From NCBI RefSeq assembly GCF_042679305.1, contig NZ_JBHTMP010000036.1:10587-74586 (forward strand): a stretch of 64,000 nucleotides of DNA, in the 5' to 3' direction. A model generated the notes under the pieces. It was not told the origin of the DNA. It did no database searches and saw nothing but the letters and a program-made list of their open reading frames with translations. The position numbers were made by a program, and so were the translations under genes. Shown in pieces: positions 1 through 8,437 of the stretch (within the stretch, counting starts at the first letter, position 1; each line of letters opens with the position of its first letter). The stretch comes from Micromonospora_H sonneratiae (lineage in GTDB: Bacteria > Actinomycetota > Actinomycetes > Mycobacteriales > Micromonosporaceae).

Positions 1-2
1 GC

Positions 3-1523
3 GACGAGTGCTTCGCCGAGGCGTCCCGGGCCCGCGCCCGCGAGGCCGACATAGTGGTGACCAACCACAGTCTGCTGGCGGTCGACATGCTGGCCGGCCG
101 GCACATCGTGCCGCCGCACAAGCTGCTCGTCGTCGACGAGGCCCACGAGCTCGCCGATCGGGTCTCCTCGGCGGCCCAGGCGGAACTCGTACCGGAGTTG
201 ATCGACCGGGCGGCCCGGCGGGCCCGACCGGTGCTCAAACCCGAAACCGCAGAGACTCTCACCGAGGCGGGCGACGCACTTTCGGTCGGACTGACCGAGG
301 TGCCTGCCGGACGGTTGGTCGACGGGCTGCCGGCCCCGCTACGCGAGGCGTGCACGCTGCTCGACGCGGCGACCCGGACCGCCCTCGACGAGATCGGCGA
401 CATCAAGGCCGACGATCCCGACCCGGTACGCAAGCAGCAGGCCAAGGCGGTGCTCGACGAGCTGTCCAAAACCGCGCAACGCCTGCTGGAGGAAGCCGAC
501 CACGACGTGGCCTGGGTCGAGAAGGCGGAGATCGGTGGGTCCAGCCGACGCGCCCTGGTCGTCGCCCCGCTCTCCGTCGCCGGCACGTTGGCCACCCACC
601 TGTACGACGAACGCACCGTCGTCGCCACCTCGGCCACGCTCACCCTGGGCGGACGGTTCGACACGGTGGCCCGGGCGCTCGGGCTGGAGGCACCTGATCC
701 GCCACCGCCGTCGCCTGCCGCGTCGGCCCTCGCGGCGGCTACCGCACCGGGCCGGAAGGCGGGACCGGCAGCGGGCGGGCAGCCGGATACCGGAGGACAG
801 CCGGCGAAGACCGCCGCCAAGACCCGGGTTGACGACGGCCGGGACTCCGGCCCCGGGTGGCGGTCACTGGACGTCGGTTCGCCGTTCGACTACGCCCGGC
901 AGGGCATCCTCTACGTGGCCGCGCACCTGCCCCGGCCCGCTGCCTCGGGGCTGCCCGACCCGGCCGCCGAGGAGCTGCTGGCGCTGGTCAACGCGCTCGG
1001 TGGCCGTACGCTCGGGCTCTTCTCCTCGCGACGGGCCGCCCAGCAGGCAGCCGAGCTGCTGCGGACCCGCACCGACCTGCCGGTGCTGCTCCAGGGGGAG
1101 GAGGCGCTGCCGCTGCTGGTCCGCCGGTTCCGCGAGGACCGGTCGAGCTGTCTGTTCGGGGTGATGTCCCTCTGGCAGGGCGTGGACGTTCCGGGTGACG
1201 CCTGCCAACTCGTCGTCATCGACCGGCTGCCGTTCCCCCGCCCGGACGAGCCGTTGGCTGCGGCGCGGGCGGCGGCCGTCGACGCCACGGGTGGGTCCGG
1301 GTTCGCGGCGGTCAGCGTGCCCATCGCCGCCGTACGGCTGGCCCAGGGTGTCGGGCGGCTCATCCGGTCGACCGGTGACAAGGGCGTGGTGGCGGTGCTC
1401 GACTCCCGGTTGGAGACGGCTCGCGGGTACGGCGCGTTCCTCCGTCGCTCGCTACCGCCGTTCTGGTACACCACCCGGTCCGATGTCGCCCGGGGTGCGC
1501 TGGAACGGCTCAGCCGCGACTGA
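3..1523 (+). CDS. DinG-family ATP-dependent DNA helicase, 3' part
   Basis: The reading frame is open from the window edge, so the 5' end, with the Walker A motif, lies outside. The visible 506 codons carry a cysteine in the context DECFAEASR followed by VVTNHSLL, where the last Fe-S ligand of XPD/DinG helicases sits. Motif II is VVDEAHEL. The C-terminal QGVGRLIRSTGDKGVV is motif VI with the arginine finger, followed by LDSRL. A low-complexity Ala/Pro/Gly insert of about 60 residues (around bases 690-845) separates the two halves, as often seen in actinobacteria. Members unwind DNA 5'-3', including R-loops and repair intermediates, in the cytoplasm. A terminator-like hairpin follows the stop. 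Family assignment is firm; the exact substrate is inferred. Confidence 0.9.
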   Translation, partial: DECFAEASRARAREADIVVTNHSLLAVDMLAGRHIVPPHKLLVVDEAHELADRVSSAAQAELVPELIDRAARRARPVLKPETAETLTEAGDALSVGLTEVPAGRLVDGLPAPLREACTLLDAATRTALDEIGDIKADDPDPVRKQQAKAVLDELSKTAQRLLEEADHDVAWVEKAEIGGSSRRALVVAPLSVAGTLATHLYDERTVVATSATLTLGGRFDTVARALGLEAPDPPPPSPAASALAAATAPGRKAGPAAGGQPDTGGQPAKTAAKTRVDDGRDSGPGWRSLDVGSPFDYARQGILYVAAHLPRPAASGLPDPAAEELLALVNALGGRTLGLFSSRRAAQQAAELLRTRTDLPVLLQGEEALPLLVRRFREDRSSCLFGVMSLWQGVDVPGDACQLVVIDRLPFPRPDEPLAAARAAAVDATGGSGFAAVSVPIAAVRLAQGVGRLIRSTGDKGVVAVLDSRLETARGYGAFLRRSLPPFWYTTRSDVARGALERLSRD

Positions 1524-1531
1524 GCCTGCCG

Positions 1532-1568
1532 GCTTCCGCCGGCCGACCGGACGTCGGCCAGCGGAAGC
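1532..1568. terminator. Hairpin between convergent genes
   Basis: A stem of 8 + 7 base pairs with one C/A mismatch and a 5-base loop (1548-1552) lies between the end of the helicase gene and the end of the AI-2E transporter gene. It could end transcription from both sides. No clear U tract follows, which is usual in this GC range. Confidence 0.6.
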
Positions 1569-1573
1569 GGCGG

Positions 1574-2869
1574 TCAACGGCCGGGTGGTTCTGCCGCGAC
1601 CACCACCGCTTCCGGTGGTGGCATCGGCCCGTGGGCAAGCCGACGGATGCCGGTGTTGAGCACGGCCATCAACGGTACGGAGACCAGCGCACCGACGATC
1701 CCCGCCAGCACCACGCCGGCGGTGATGGCGATGACGACGGCCAACGGATGCAACGCCACCGCCCGGCCCATGATCAACGGCTGGAGAATGTGGCCCTCGA
1801 CCTGCTGAACGCCGACCACGACGCCGAGAATGATCAGGGCGGTCACCCAGCCGCTGTCGACCAGTGCCACGAGTACGGCCACCGCACCGGAGAGGGTCGC
1901 CCCGACGATCGGGATGAACGCGCCGAGGAAGACCAGGGCAGCCAGCGGGAAGGCGAACGGGATGTCGAAGATGACCAGGAATATCCCGATACCGACCGCA
2001 TCGATGAAGGCGACGAGCACGGTGGCCCGGACATAGGCCACCAGGGTCGCCCAGGAGGCCCGGCCCGCCTCGTCGACCCGCAGCCGGGCGGCGAACGGCA
2101 GCAGCCGGACCAGGAAGCCCCAGATCCGACCCCCGTCCCGGAGGAAGAAGAAGGTCGCGAAGAGCACCAGCAGGGTGCCGGTGAGCACCTCGAAGACGGT
2201 GGTGGCGGTGGAGAGCGCGCCGCTGGTCAGAGCCTGGGTGTTCTCGTCCACCCACTTCTGCCCCTGGTCGATGTACTGGTTGAGCTGGCCGTCCGACAGG
2301 TGCAGCGGGCCGGTCTTGAGCCAGTCCTGGATCTGCCGTACGCCCTTGGTGGCGTCCTTGCTCAACGCCGGGACGCCGGCGATGAACTCGTTGACCACGA
2401 GGGTGAGGGTGCCGATCACCGCGCCCAGCCCGGTGACCAGCACCAGCCCGGTTGCCAGTGATCGGGGAAACCGGATCCGCAGCAACCAGCCCACCGCCGG
2501 AGCCAGCAGGGCGGAGAGAAGCAGGGCGACCGCCAGCGGGATCACGACGATCCGGATCGTCCCGATCACCTCGATCAGCGCCCAACCGACGACGCCGAGG
2601 ACACCGAGCCGCCACGCCCAGGCGGCGGCGATCCGCAGACCGTGCGGCACGTCGGCATCGTCACGGCTCGACGTGGAGGGATGGATCTCCGTCGCCGCTC
2701 CCGTCTCTGCCGCCGACGCTACGGGGGCGGCCGGCAGGGCAGCAGGAGGTGCGTCGCTGGCGGAACCGTCGTTACCCCGGTGCTCACGCCCACGCGCCGT
2801 CTTGACCGAGGCGCGGCCTGACTCGTAGGCGCGGCGGAGCCTCGCCCGCAACTTCTCGAAGCGGCTCAA
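1574..2869 (-). CDS. AI-2E family transporter (UPF0118/PerM-like)
   Basis: Multispan membrane protein of the AI-2E/PerM family. After a polar, Pro/Ala-rich N-terminus of about 80 residues come hydrophobic segments (GVLGVVGWALIEVIGTIRI and others). A soluble stretch between helices (residues roughly 175-240) is typical. The C-terminal half has 4-5 helices, including GVVVGVQQVEGHILQPLIMG, the conserved family segment with the EG/P pattern. Family members export small molecules or ions; the substrate here is unknown. Start choice: AGGAGG (2875-2880) overlaps a GTG at 2875, which therefore cannot be a well-spaced start. The TTG at 2869, five bases after AGGAGG, is preferred. Convergent with the helicase gene. 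Confidence 0.85.
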   Translation of the reverse strand: MSRFEKLRARLRRAYESGRASVKTARGREHRGNDGSASDAPPAALPAAPVASAAETGAATEIHPSTSSRDDADVPHGLRIAAAWAWRLGVLGVVGWALIEVIGTIRIVVIPLAVALLLSALLAPAVGWLLRIRFPRSLATGLVLVTGLGAVIGTLTLVVNEFIAGVPALSKDATKGVRQIQDWLKTGPLHLSDGQLNQYIDQGQKWVDENTQALTSGALSTATTVFEVLTGTLLVLFATFFFLRDGGRIWGFLVRLLPFAARLRVDEAGRASWATLVAYVRATVLVAFIDAVGIGIFLVIFDIPFAFPLAALVFLGAFIPIVGATLSGAVAVLVALVDSGWVTALIILGVVVGVQQVEGHILQPLIMGRAVALHPLAVVIAITAGVVLAGIVGALVSVPLMAVLNTGIRRLAHGPMPPPEAVVVAAEPPGR

Positions 2870-3044
2870 GTGCACCTCCTGGCTGGTATCGGCCTCTTAC
2901 GTTAGCCGGGTATCGCCAAACGGGCTCAAGTTGACCAGCCCTGACTTATCCCGGACATTGCCCTCCGACGCACCGGCTCAACCCTTGGCACCGCCCGACC
3001 CGGCAGCGTCGGCGCAGGCTCGCAGCCTTGGTAACGTCTCGATC

Positions 3045-3383
3045 GTGACCGGCGATCCGAACCTCGACTCTGGCCTGCCCATCCGCCTGCTGCACGACCG
3101 CGTCCTGGTCCGCCTCGAAGGCAACGAGGGCGAGCGGCGTTCCACCGCAGGCATCGTCATCCCGGCGACCGCCTCGATGGGTCGACGGTTGTCCTGGGCG
3201 ACGGCGGTCGGGGTCGGGCCGAACGTACGGTCCATCGTGGCTGGCGACCGGGTGCTCTTCGACCCCGACGACCGCTCCGAGGTCGAGTTACACGGCCGGG
3301 AGTACGTCCTGCTGCGCGAGCGTGACGTGCACGCGGTCGCCGCTCAGCGCGTCGAGCCCGACTCCACCGGCCTCTACCTCTGA
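3045..3383 (+). CDS. GroES-like co-chaperonin family protein
   Basis: About 112 residues with the Cpn10 fold signature: LLHDRVLVRLE near the N-terminus, a mobile-loop-like TAGIVIPATAS, and GDRVLFDPDDRSEVELHGREYVLLRERDVHAV at the C-terminal half (shortened in effect by its own extra C-terminal tail). Cpn10 caps the GroEL ring. No groEL is next to it; the only groEL of the window is 17 kb away. An upstream TTG at 2931 would add 38 low-complexity residues; GTG 3045 begins right before conserved sequence and is preferred, although no strong ribosome site is visible. The insertion of an Arg-rich loop and the extended C-terminus (AAQRVEPDSTGLYL) suggest a divergent paralogue rather than the housekeeping GroES. 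Confidence 0.8.
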   Translation: MTGDPNLDSGLPIRLLHDRVLVRLEGNEGERRSTAGIVIPATASMGRRLSWATAVGVGPNVRSIVAGDRVLFDPDDRSEVELHGREYVLLRERDVHAVAAQRVEPDSTGLYL

Positions 3384-3413
3384 CCGCCGACCGCTGGCGA
3401 CAGCGGTCGGCGG
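3384..3413 (+). terminator. Perfect hairpin right after the GroES-like gene
   Basis: Starting at the base after the TGA stop there is a perfect 13-bp stem (3384-3396 with 3401-3413) closed by a GCGA tetraloop (GNRA type). This is a strong intrinsic-terminator-like hairpin, without an obvious U tract. Confidence 0.75.
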
Positions 3414-3440
3414 CTACCTCTGCCGCCGGACCGGCGGGTC

Positions 3441-3523
3441 GGCTGGACCAGCAACTGGCTGGACCAGCAACTGGCTGGACCAGCGGGTCGACCCGACCGA
3501 CGGGCCGACCCGACCGACGGGCC
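3441..3523. repeat. Two short tandem repeats between convergent genes
   Basis: A 16-bp unit (GGCTGGACCAGCAACT) is repeated about 2.7 times from 3441, directly followed by two copies of a 17-bp unit (GACCCGACCGACGGGCC) at 3490-3523. They fill the space between the GroES-like gene and the end of the PrsW gene. No function is evident. Confidence 0.7.
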
Positions 3524-3547
3524 GAAGACCCTCGCCGCCGCCACCCG

Positions 3548-5218
3548 CTAGGCCCGGGGTGGGCCCCATTCCTCGGCGGATCCGGGAACGGGTGCCCCGA
3601 CCGGCGGGCGGCCGTACGGCGAAGGCCCGGCCGACTGCGGGCCGGATGGATATGGACCAGCCGGACCGCCACTACCGACCGGGCCGCCACTACCGACCGG
3701 GCCGCCGCTGCCGACCGGGCCGCCGCTGCCGACCGGGCTGCCCAGGCCGCCGCCCAACGGTGGTCGCCCGATCGGCCCCGGACCGTAGGGCGGGCGGTAG
3801 CCACCGACGTACGCCATCGCCGGAGGCGGCGCCAGCACGACCGGTACGGGCACCACTGGCTCGTCCGGTGCCTCCACCGGCCGGCGTACCCCGTCCGGGA
3901 AGGTCAGGTGGTAGCGCGTTCCGTCCCACACGCCGACCGGGGCCTGTGGGTCACGGCCGACGAAGACCTGCCGACAGGCGGAGATCTCGGCCAGCAGTTG
4001 CTGTTCCTCGGTTGCGATCCGGGCAAGATCGTTCGGCTTGGTGTCCAGACCGCGTCGTGCCCCGTCCCGAAGCAGCGCAAGCCGGGTCGCCGCGAACTGG
4101 TAGCTCCGCATCGCCCTGGCACCCGCGTCGCCGGCCACCCGACGGGCCCAACGGCGGGCCGAGTGCCGACGACCGAGGCTGGCCAGCGAGGCGACCTCCG
4201 GTGGAGTGAGCCAGCCGGCGCGGACGTAGTCGGGCAGGGTGCGTTCGACGAGTCGCCCCTCCCAGGTCCGCAGCCAGATGGCCAGCCCGACCATGCCGAA
4301 GAAGATGGGCACCATCACCCCGATGTAGCCGTAGAGCAGGATCAACGCCTCGCCGGTCGCCTGGACCAGCGACGGCATGAGGTTCCAGGCACCGTGCAGG
4401 ATCATCGCCAGGATCAGGCCCGCCAGCGGGGCGAGCAGGCGAACCCGCAGGTCGGCCGAGCGGGCGGCGATGCCCAGCCCGATACCGGTCATCGAGGTGA
4501 ACAACGGGTGGGCGAAGCCGGTGAGCAGGATGCGCATGATGAAGATGGCGAAGACCTGTTGCGCGCCGGTCGCCGGGCCGTACTGGTCGACACCCGTGGC
4601 GTAGCCGTGGCCGCCGAGGTAGAGGATGTTCTCCACCATCGCGAACCCGACCGCCGATAGTCCACAGTAGACGAGTCCGTCGGTGATCCCGGACCACTCC
4701 CGCCGCCGGAAGATCAGCAGCAGGATCGGCCCCAACGCCTTGGTCAGCTCCTCGATGAACGGAGCGACCAGCACCGCCACCAGCGCGTCGGGCAGGCCCA
4801 TCTTCGCGAAGATCTCCGCCGCCTGCGTGTTCACCGTCAACGACGCGGCGGTGGAGACGAACGCGCCCCACGCGAAGCAGAAGACGAGATACTTCATCGG
4901 TTCCGGCTCGTACCGGTCGAGCCACAGGAAACAGGCCACCAGCACCGGCACCGGCAGGATCGCCGCGACCAGACCGACCAGCAGCGCGGTGACGCCGAGG
5001 TTCTCACCCAGCGTGAAGAGCATGTAAATGGCACAGGCGGCAATGAACAGGACCGCTCCCACCATCACCAGGCCACGCCGCCAACTCAGACCACGCCCGG
5101 GTACCCGCGTCACCACCGGTCCCTGCGGCGGATGCAGCCCGGCCGGCGGATACGGCGGACCGGCGGGCGGGGGCGGCGACGACGGGTACGGGGCACCGCC
5201 GGGTGGGGTGTCGGCCAT
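3548..5218 (-). CDS. PrsW-type intramembrane metalloprotease
   Basis: A 556-residue membrane protein. A Pro/Gly-rich cytoplasmic N-terminus of about 50 residues precedes some eight hydrophobic segments. PrsW motifs are present: EELTK (E156, E157, K160), MVEN (E196, N197), H237 in HPLFTSM and H275 in LHGAWNL, the expected metal and catalytic residues. Family members cleave membrane proteins; in Bacillus PrsW starts anti-sigma factor RsiW degradation, but no sigma/anti-sigma pair is nearby, so the substrate is unknown. The C-terminal 250 residues are soluble, ending in a Pro/Gly tail with a GGPVGS repeat. The ATG at 5218 (MADTPPGG) is preferred over the in-frame codon at 5260, which would add an atypical leader. 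Confidence 0.88.
   Translation of the reverse strand: MADTPPGGAPYPSSPPPPAGPPYPPAGLHPPQGPVVTRVPGRGLSWRRGLVMVGAVLFIAACAIYMLFTLGENLGVTALLVGLVAAILPVPVLVACFLWLDRYEPEPMKYLVFCFAWGAFVSTAASLTVNTQAAEIFAKMGLPDALVAVLVAPFIEELTKALGPILLLIFRRREWSGITDGLVYCGLSAVGFAMVENILYLGGHGYATGVDQYGPATGAQQVFAIFIMRILLTGFAHPLFTSMTGIGLGIAARSADLRVRLLAPLAGLILAMILHGAWNLMPSLVQATGEALILLYGYIGVMVPIFFGMVGLAIWLRTWEGRLVERTLPDYVRAGWLTPPEVASLASLGRRHSARRWARRVAGDAGARAMRSYQFAATRLALLRDGARRGLDTKPNDLARIATEEQQLLAEISACRQVFVGRDPQAPVGVWDGTRYHLTFPDGVRRPVEAPDEPVVPVPVVLAPPPAMAYVGGYRPPYGPGPIGRPPLGGGLGSPVGSGGPVGSGGPVGSGGPVGSGGPAGPYPSGPQSAGPSPYGRPPVGAPVPGSAEEWGPPRA
3667..3740. repeat. 18-bp tandem repeat in the prsW-like gene
   Basis: About four copies of an 18-bp unit (on the plus strand ACCGACCGGGCCGCCACT and close variants) lie in the 3' part of the PrsW gene and encode the repeated hexapeptide GGPVGS in its C-terminal tail. 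The first two copies are identical to each other and differ by single bases from the last two, which suggests recent slippage. Confidence 0.8.
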
Positions 5219-5282
5219 GCCGTCAGCGTAGCCACCCGCCACCGGGTTTCCGGGGCGCATCCATGCCCGCTATGCTCCGAGT

Positions 5283-5436
5283 CAGGTCACGAGTGCCAGC
5301 GACCAACGATCACCGCCTATCCAGGAGGTGGTCGAAGCCCCGGCTTGCTGGCCGGCAACCCTCGTTGAGGTTCGCGGTGGGGTGCCCCGGGTGATGACCG
5401 GGCCCAGCCCGATCCGTGTGCTGGGCAAGCGCGGAC
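5283..5436 (+). ncRNA. SAM-IV riboswitch
   Basis: The segment matches the actinobacterial SAM-IV aptamer from memory of its conserved sequence: GGTCACGAGTGCCAGCGACC at the 5' side, CCGGCTTGCTGGCCGGCAAC, GCGGTGGGGTGCCCCGGGTG, then GATGACC closing the outer helix (GGTCA 5285-5289 with TGACC 5395-5399). A second hairpin CCCAG/CTGGG (5403-5407 with 5421-5425) and the conserved GGCAAGCGCGGA follow. It binds S-adenosylmethionine and usually turns sulfur or methionine genes off. The start codon of the downstream cysteine-desulfurase-like gene (5488) is about 50 bases away, so control of its translation or transcription is expected. Confidence 0.92.
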
Positions 5437-5487
5437 CCCATCACCCTTTTCACACTCGGGGTCCCTGGATTGTCGAAGGGGCTCTTC

Positions 5488-6909
5488 ATGCGCACCCCAG
5501 TCGCACCCACCTCCACCGTTTCCATTCCGTGGATCGCCCCGCAGCGTCGGGCGAACCGGCGTGGCCCGAAGGCCGGCATCGTGCCCGGCTCGCTCGGCGT
5601 ACTCGGTGTGCCCGGCCAGATCAACCTCGACTACGCGGCCACCGCACCGTGCGCGCGAGCCGCCGCCGACGCCGTGACCGAACTGCTGCCCTGGTACGCC
5701 AGCGTGCACCGGGGCGCCGGCGCGCTGTCGCAGCACTGCACCCTGGCGTACGAACGGGCCCGGCAGTCCATCGCCGACTTCCTCGATGCGCGGGCCGACG
5801 ACCACGTCGTCTTCACCCGTAACACCACGGACGCGCTCAACCTGCTGGCCAGCGCCCTTCCGGCCGGGACCTCGGTGGTCACCTTCGACGCCGAGCACCA
5901 TGCCAACCTGCTCCCCTGGCCAACCGGCACGGTACGGCTGCCGGTGCCGTCCTCGCCCGGCGCGGCGGTACGGGCACTCGACGCGGCACTACGTGAGCTG
6001 CGCCGGAACCCGGCCCCACGCACCGGCGCAGCTTCATCCAACGGCGCAGGCCGAGCAACCGGCGCAGCTTCATCCAACGGCGCAGGCCGAGCAACCGGCG
6101 CAGCTTCATCCAACGGCGCAGGCCGACCCACCGACGCTCCGATCCTGGTCGCCGTGACCGGGGCCAGCAACGTCACCGGAGAGTGCTGGCCGGTAGCCGA
6201 ACTGGCGCTGGTCGCCCGCCGGCACGGTGCCCGGATCGCGGTCGACGCCGCCCAACTCGCGCCACACGTCCCGATCAGCATCACCGAGCTGGGGGTGGAC
6301 TATCTGGCCCTTTCCGGGCACAAGCTCTATGCGCCGTTCGGTGCCGGGGTGCTGGTCGGGCGGGCGGACTGGCTGGACGCGGCACCGCCGTACCTGGCCG
6401 GGGGTGGGGCAACCGTCCACGTCGGATCGGCGACCCACGACGTACGGTGGGCCAGGGGTCCGGCCAGGCATGAGGCGGGTACGCCCAACCTGCTCGGCGC
6501 GGTCGCCCTCGCTGCGGTCTGCGTGGCCCTGGACGGGGCGGACCGGGCCGCACTGTGCTCGGCCGAGCAGGCGCTACTCGGGCGGTTGCGCTCCGGACTC
6601 GCCGCGCTGCCCGATGTCGTGGAGCTACGTACCTTCGACGCCGACGCGGAGCGGGTCGGCATCGTCTCCTTCGTGGTCGCCGGTCACGACTCCGCCGACG
6701 TGGCCGCCGTACTGGCCCGCAAACACGCGATCGGGTTACGGGACGGGCTGTTCTGCGCCCACCCACTGGCCCGGCGGCTTCTGGCCGAGGCCGCCGCCCG
6801 GACCGGACGTACCGATCTGCCGCCGACCGCGCTACGGGTCAGCATCGGGTTGGGCAGCACCGTCGACCACGTCGATCGGCTGCTCGACGCGCTGGGCACG
6901 ATCGGCTGA
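5488..6909 (+). CDS. Class V aminotransferase, cysteine-desulfurase-like
   Basis: A 473-residue PLP enzyme. It shows INLDYAATAP at the start of the fold, FTRNTTDALN (phosphate-binding region), DAEHHANLLPW with the histidine that stacks on PLP, and LSGHKLYAPFGAGVLVG with the Schiff-base lysine K279. Near the C-terminus, IGLRDGLFCAHPLA places C423 where SufS-type desulfurases carry the sulfur-accepting cysteine. The reaction is therefore probably removal of sulfur from cysteine or a related substrate; an epimerase or lyase role is the alternative. A SAM-IV riboswitch lies just upstream, tying it to sulfur-amino-acid supply. The ATG at 5488 is preceded by GAAGGGG and is preferred over 5416, which lies in the riboswitch. 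A repeat of three 12-residue units interrupts the domain near residue 180-215. Confidence 0.87.
   Translation: MRTPVAPTSTVSIPWIAPQRRANRRGPKAGIVPGSLGVLGVPGQINLDYAATAPCARAAADAVTELLPWYASVHRGAGALSQHCTLAYERARQSIADFLDARADDHVVFTRNTTDALNLLASALPAGTSVVTFDAEHHANLLPWPTGTVRLPVPSSPGAAVRALDAALRELRRNPAPRTGAASSNGAGRATGAASSNGAGRATGAASSNGAGRPTDAPILVAVTGASNVTGECWPVAELALVARRHGARIAVDAAQLAPHVPISITELGVDYLALSGHKLYAPFGAGVLVGRADWLDAAPPYLAGGGATVHVGSATHDVRWARGPARHEAGTPNLLGAVALAAVCVALDGADRAALCSAEQALLGRLRSGLAALPDVVELRTFDADAERVGIVSFVVAGHDSADVAAVLARKHAIGLRDGLFCAHPLARRLLAEAAARTGRTDLPPTALRVSIGLGSTVDHVDRLLDALGTIG
6022..6129 (+). repeat. Three 36-bp tandem repeats inside the aminotransferase gene
   Basis: Three copies of a 36-bp unit (6022-6057, 6058-6093, 6094-6129); the first two are identical and the last differs only at its 3' end. 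They encode TGAASSNGAGRA in frame, a flexible insert in the large PLP domain. Near identity at the DNA level implies recent expansion. Confidence 0.9.
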
Positions 6910-6993
6910 CCGACGTACCGGGCACGATCGAAGCTCCGGGCAGGATCGGTTGACCGTAGCTCCAGGCGTGGTCATCTGGTCATGGGCCGCACC

Positions 6994-8226
6994 TCACTCG
7001 TCCTCGATGTGCGTGTGGGGTGCGGTCTCCGCCGTCGCCTTGGACGCACTGCCGATCGCCTGGCGGACCAGATGGTTGGCCTCGGTCCGTTCGAGTCCGG
7101 TGGCCCGCAGCAGGTCACTCGCGGTCGTACGGATCTGCGCCACCACCACGCTGCCGGAGAAACCCACCCCGTCGTTGTACGCCCGACCGGCTTCACTGAC
7201 CGCACGGAGCGCCACCTCACGGGTCGCTTCAGGCTTCTCCCCCCGGCCCAGTTCCTGCACCAGTCGTCGTACCGTCTCGGCCAGGTTGGCCACTGCCATC
7301 GGCATGGTCGGCGGCACCGGTTCCTCGTCCTCCAGGGCGGTTACCGCCCGCCGAACCAGGGTCCCGCTGTTGTGCACGGCATGGTTGATGAACTCGATGC
7401 TCTGCGAGTAACGGGCCAGCGCCCCTCGCCGGTGCCAGCGGACGGGGGACAGGATGGCGGTCTCCCGGCCGCCCTCCAGGGCGTCCTGTAGCTCGTCCAT
7501 CCGCTCCTCCACCTCCTGTAGGCAGTCCAGGGCGTGCTGTGCCTGCTTGGCATCTCCATTGGCGAGCGCGTCCGACGTCACCGACAGTTGCTTGGTCAGG
7601 ATGTCCAGCGCCCGCCGGGCGGCCTTGTCCACCAGCCGTAACGGGTTGCTCGGCCACAACACGGCCACCACGAGCAGCCCGACGATGCCGCCGACCAGTG
7701 CGTCGATGACCCGGGGAAACTCCAGGTTCCGTACGGTGGGGCTGAGGGTGGCGATCAGCACACCGGTGGCGGCTGCCTGGGTCACCACGGCGGGACCACC
7801 ACCCAGGGCGATGGAGATGATGATGGACATCCCGACGATCAGGCCGAGTTGCCAGGGCCCGGTACCGATGGCGATGAGCAGTCCGTCACCGATGGCGATT
7901 CCCAGGGCCACCCCGACGATCAGTTCGACGGTCCGACGCAGCCGCTGGCCGAGTGACGAGGCCAGGGTGCCGACCGCCGCGATCGGCGCGAAGACCGGTT
8001 CGGGGTTGCCGAGCAGTTCGTGCGCGGCGACCCAGGCCAGGGCGGCGGCGATCGCGGCCTGCACGGCAAGCCCGAGGCTGAGCCGGACGCGGTAGATCCG
8101 GTCGTGCAACGTCGGTACGGACTTCCGGCGTAGTTCAGCGAGCGCCTCCGAGATCCGGTGGGCGTCGGTGTCGAGTTGCACGCCATCGATGTGCAGTTTG
8201 ACCGACTTATCCCTCCGAGCGGCCAT
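6994..8226 (-). CDS. FUSC / aromatic-acid-exporter-type membrane protein
   Basis: A 410-residue protein with an N-terminal bundle of about six transmembrane helices (AAIAAALAWVAAHELLG, PVFAPIAAVGTLASSLGQRLRRTVE and following) and a long soluble helical C-terminus. The segment FAPIAAVGTLASSLGQR with RRTVELIVGVALGIAIG is the signature of the FUSC/YccC-like and ArAE exporter group. Members export aromatic acids, fusaric acid or similar weak acids; substrate unknown here. ATG at 8226 (MAARRDKSVK) is chosen; the frame stays open upstream but that part overlaps the divergent oxidase gene. Divergent from the FAD oxidase with a 24-bp repeat in between. Confidence 0.83.
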   Translation of the reverse strand: MAARRDKSVKLHIDGVQLDTDAHRISEALAELRRKSVPTLHDRIYRVRLSLGLAVQAAIAAALAWVAAHELLGNPEPVFAPIAAVGTLASSLGQRLRRTVELIVGVALGIAIGDGLLIAIGTGPWQLGLIVGMSIIISIALGGGPAVVTQAAATGVLIATLSPTVRNLEFPRVIDALVGGIVGLLVVAVLWPSNPLRLVDKAARRALDILTKQLSVTSDALANGDAKQAQHALDCLQEVEERMDELQDALEGGRETAILSPVRWHRRGALARYSQSIEFINHAVHNSGTLVRRAVTALEDEEPVPPTMPMAVANLAETVRRLVQELGRGEKPEATREVALRAVSEAGRAYNDGVGFSGSVVVAQIRTTASDLLRATGLERTEANHLVRQAIGSASKATAETAPHTHIEDE

Positions 8227-8297
8227 GACCGGGACTACCCACCATGAGCCCGATGAATCGTCGCAAGACGCCCTGGACGGACAAGTTCGGCCGCCAA

Positions 8298-8369
8298 GGC
8301 TCCGCCGTTGCCAGCACGCCCGGCTCCGCCGTTGCCGGCACGCCCGGCTCCGCCGTTGCCGGCACGCCC
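8298..8369. repeat. Three 24-bp tandem repeats in a divergent promoter region
   Basis: Unit GGCTCCGCCGTTGCCAGCAC plus GCCC occurs three times head to tail (8298-8321, 8322-8345, 8346-8369); copies two and three are identical and copy one differs by one base. It lies between the divergent starts of the FUSC gene (8226) and the FAD oxidase gene (8438). Confidence 0.88.
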
Positions 8370-8437
8370 GGGACCGGCCCGGCCGTACGGGAGATGACCA
8401 TGGCCGGTACGGCTTCCGGCGGATAGCCTCTTCAGGC

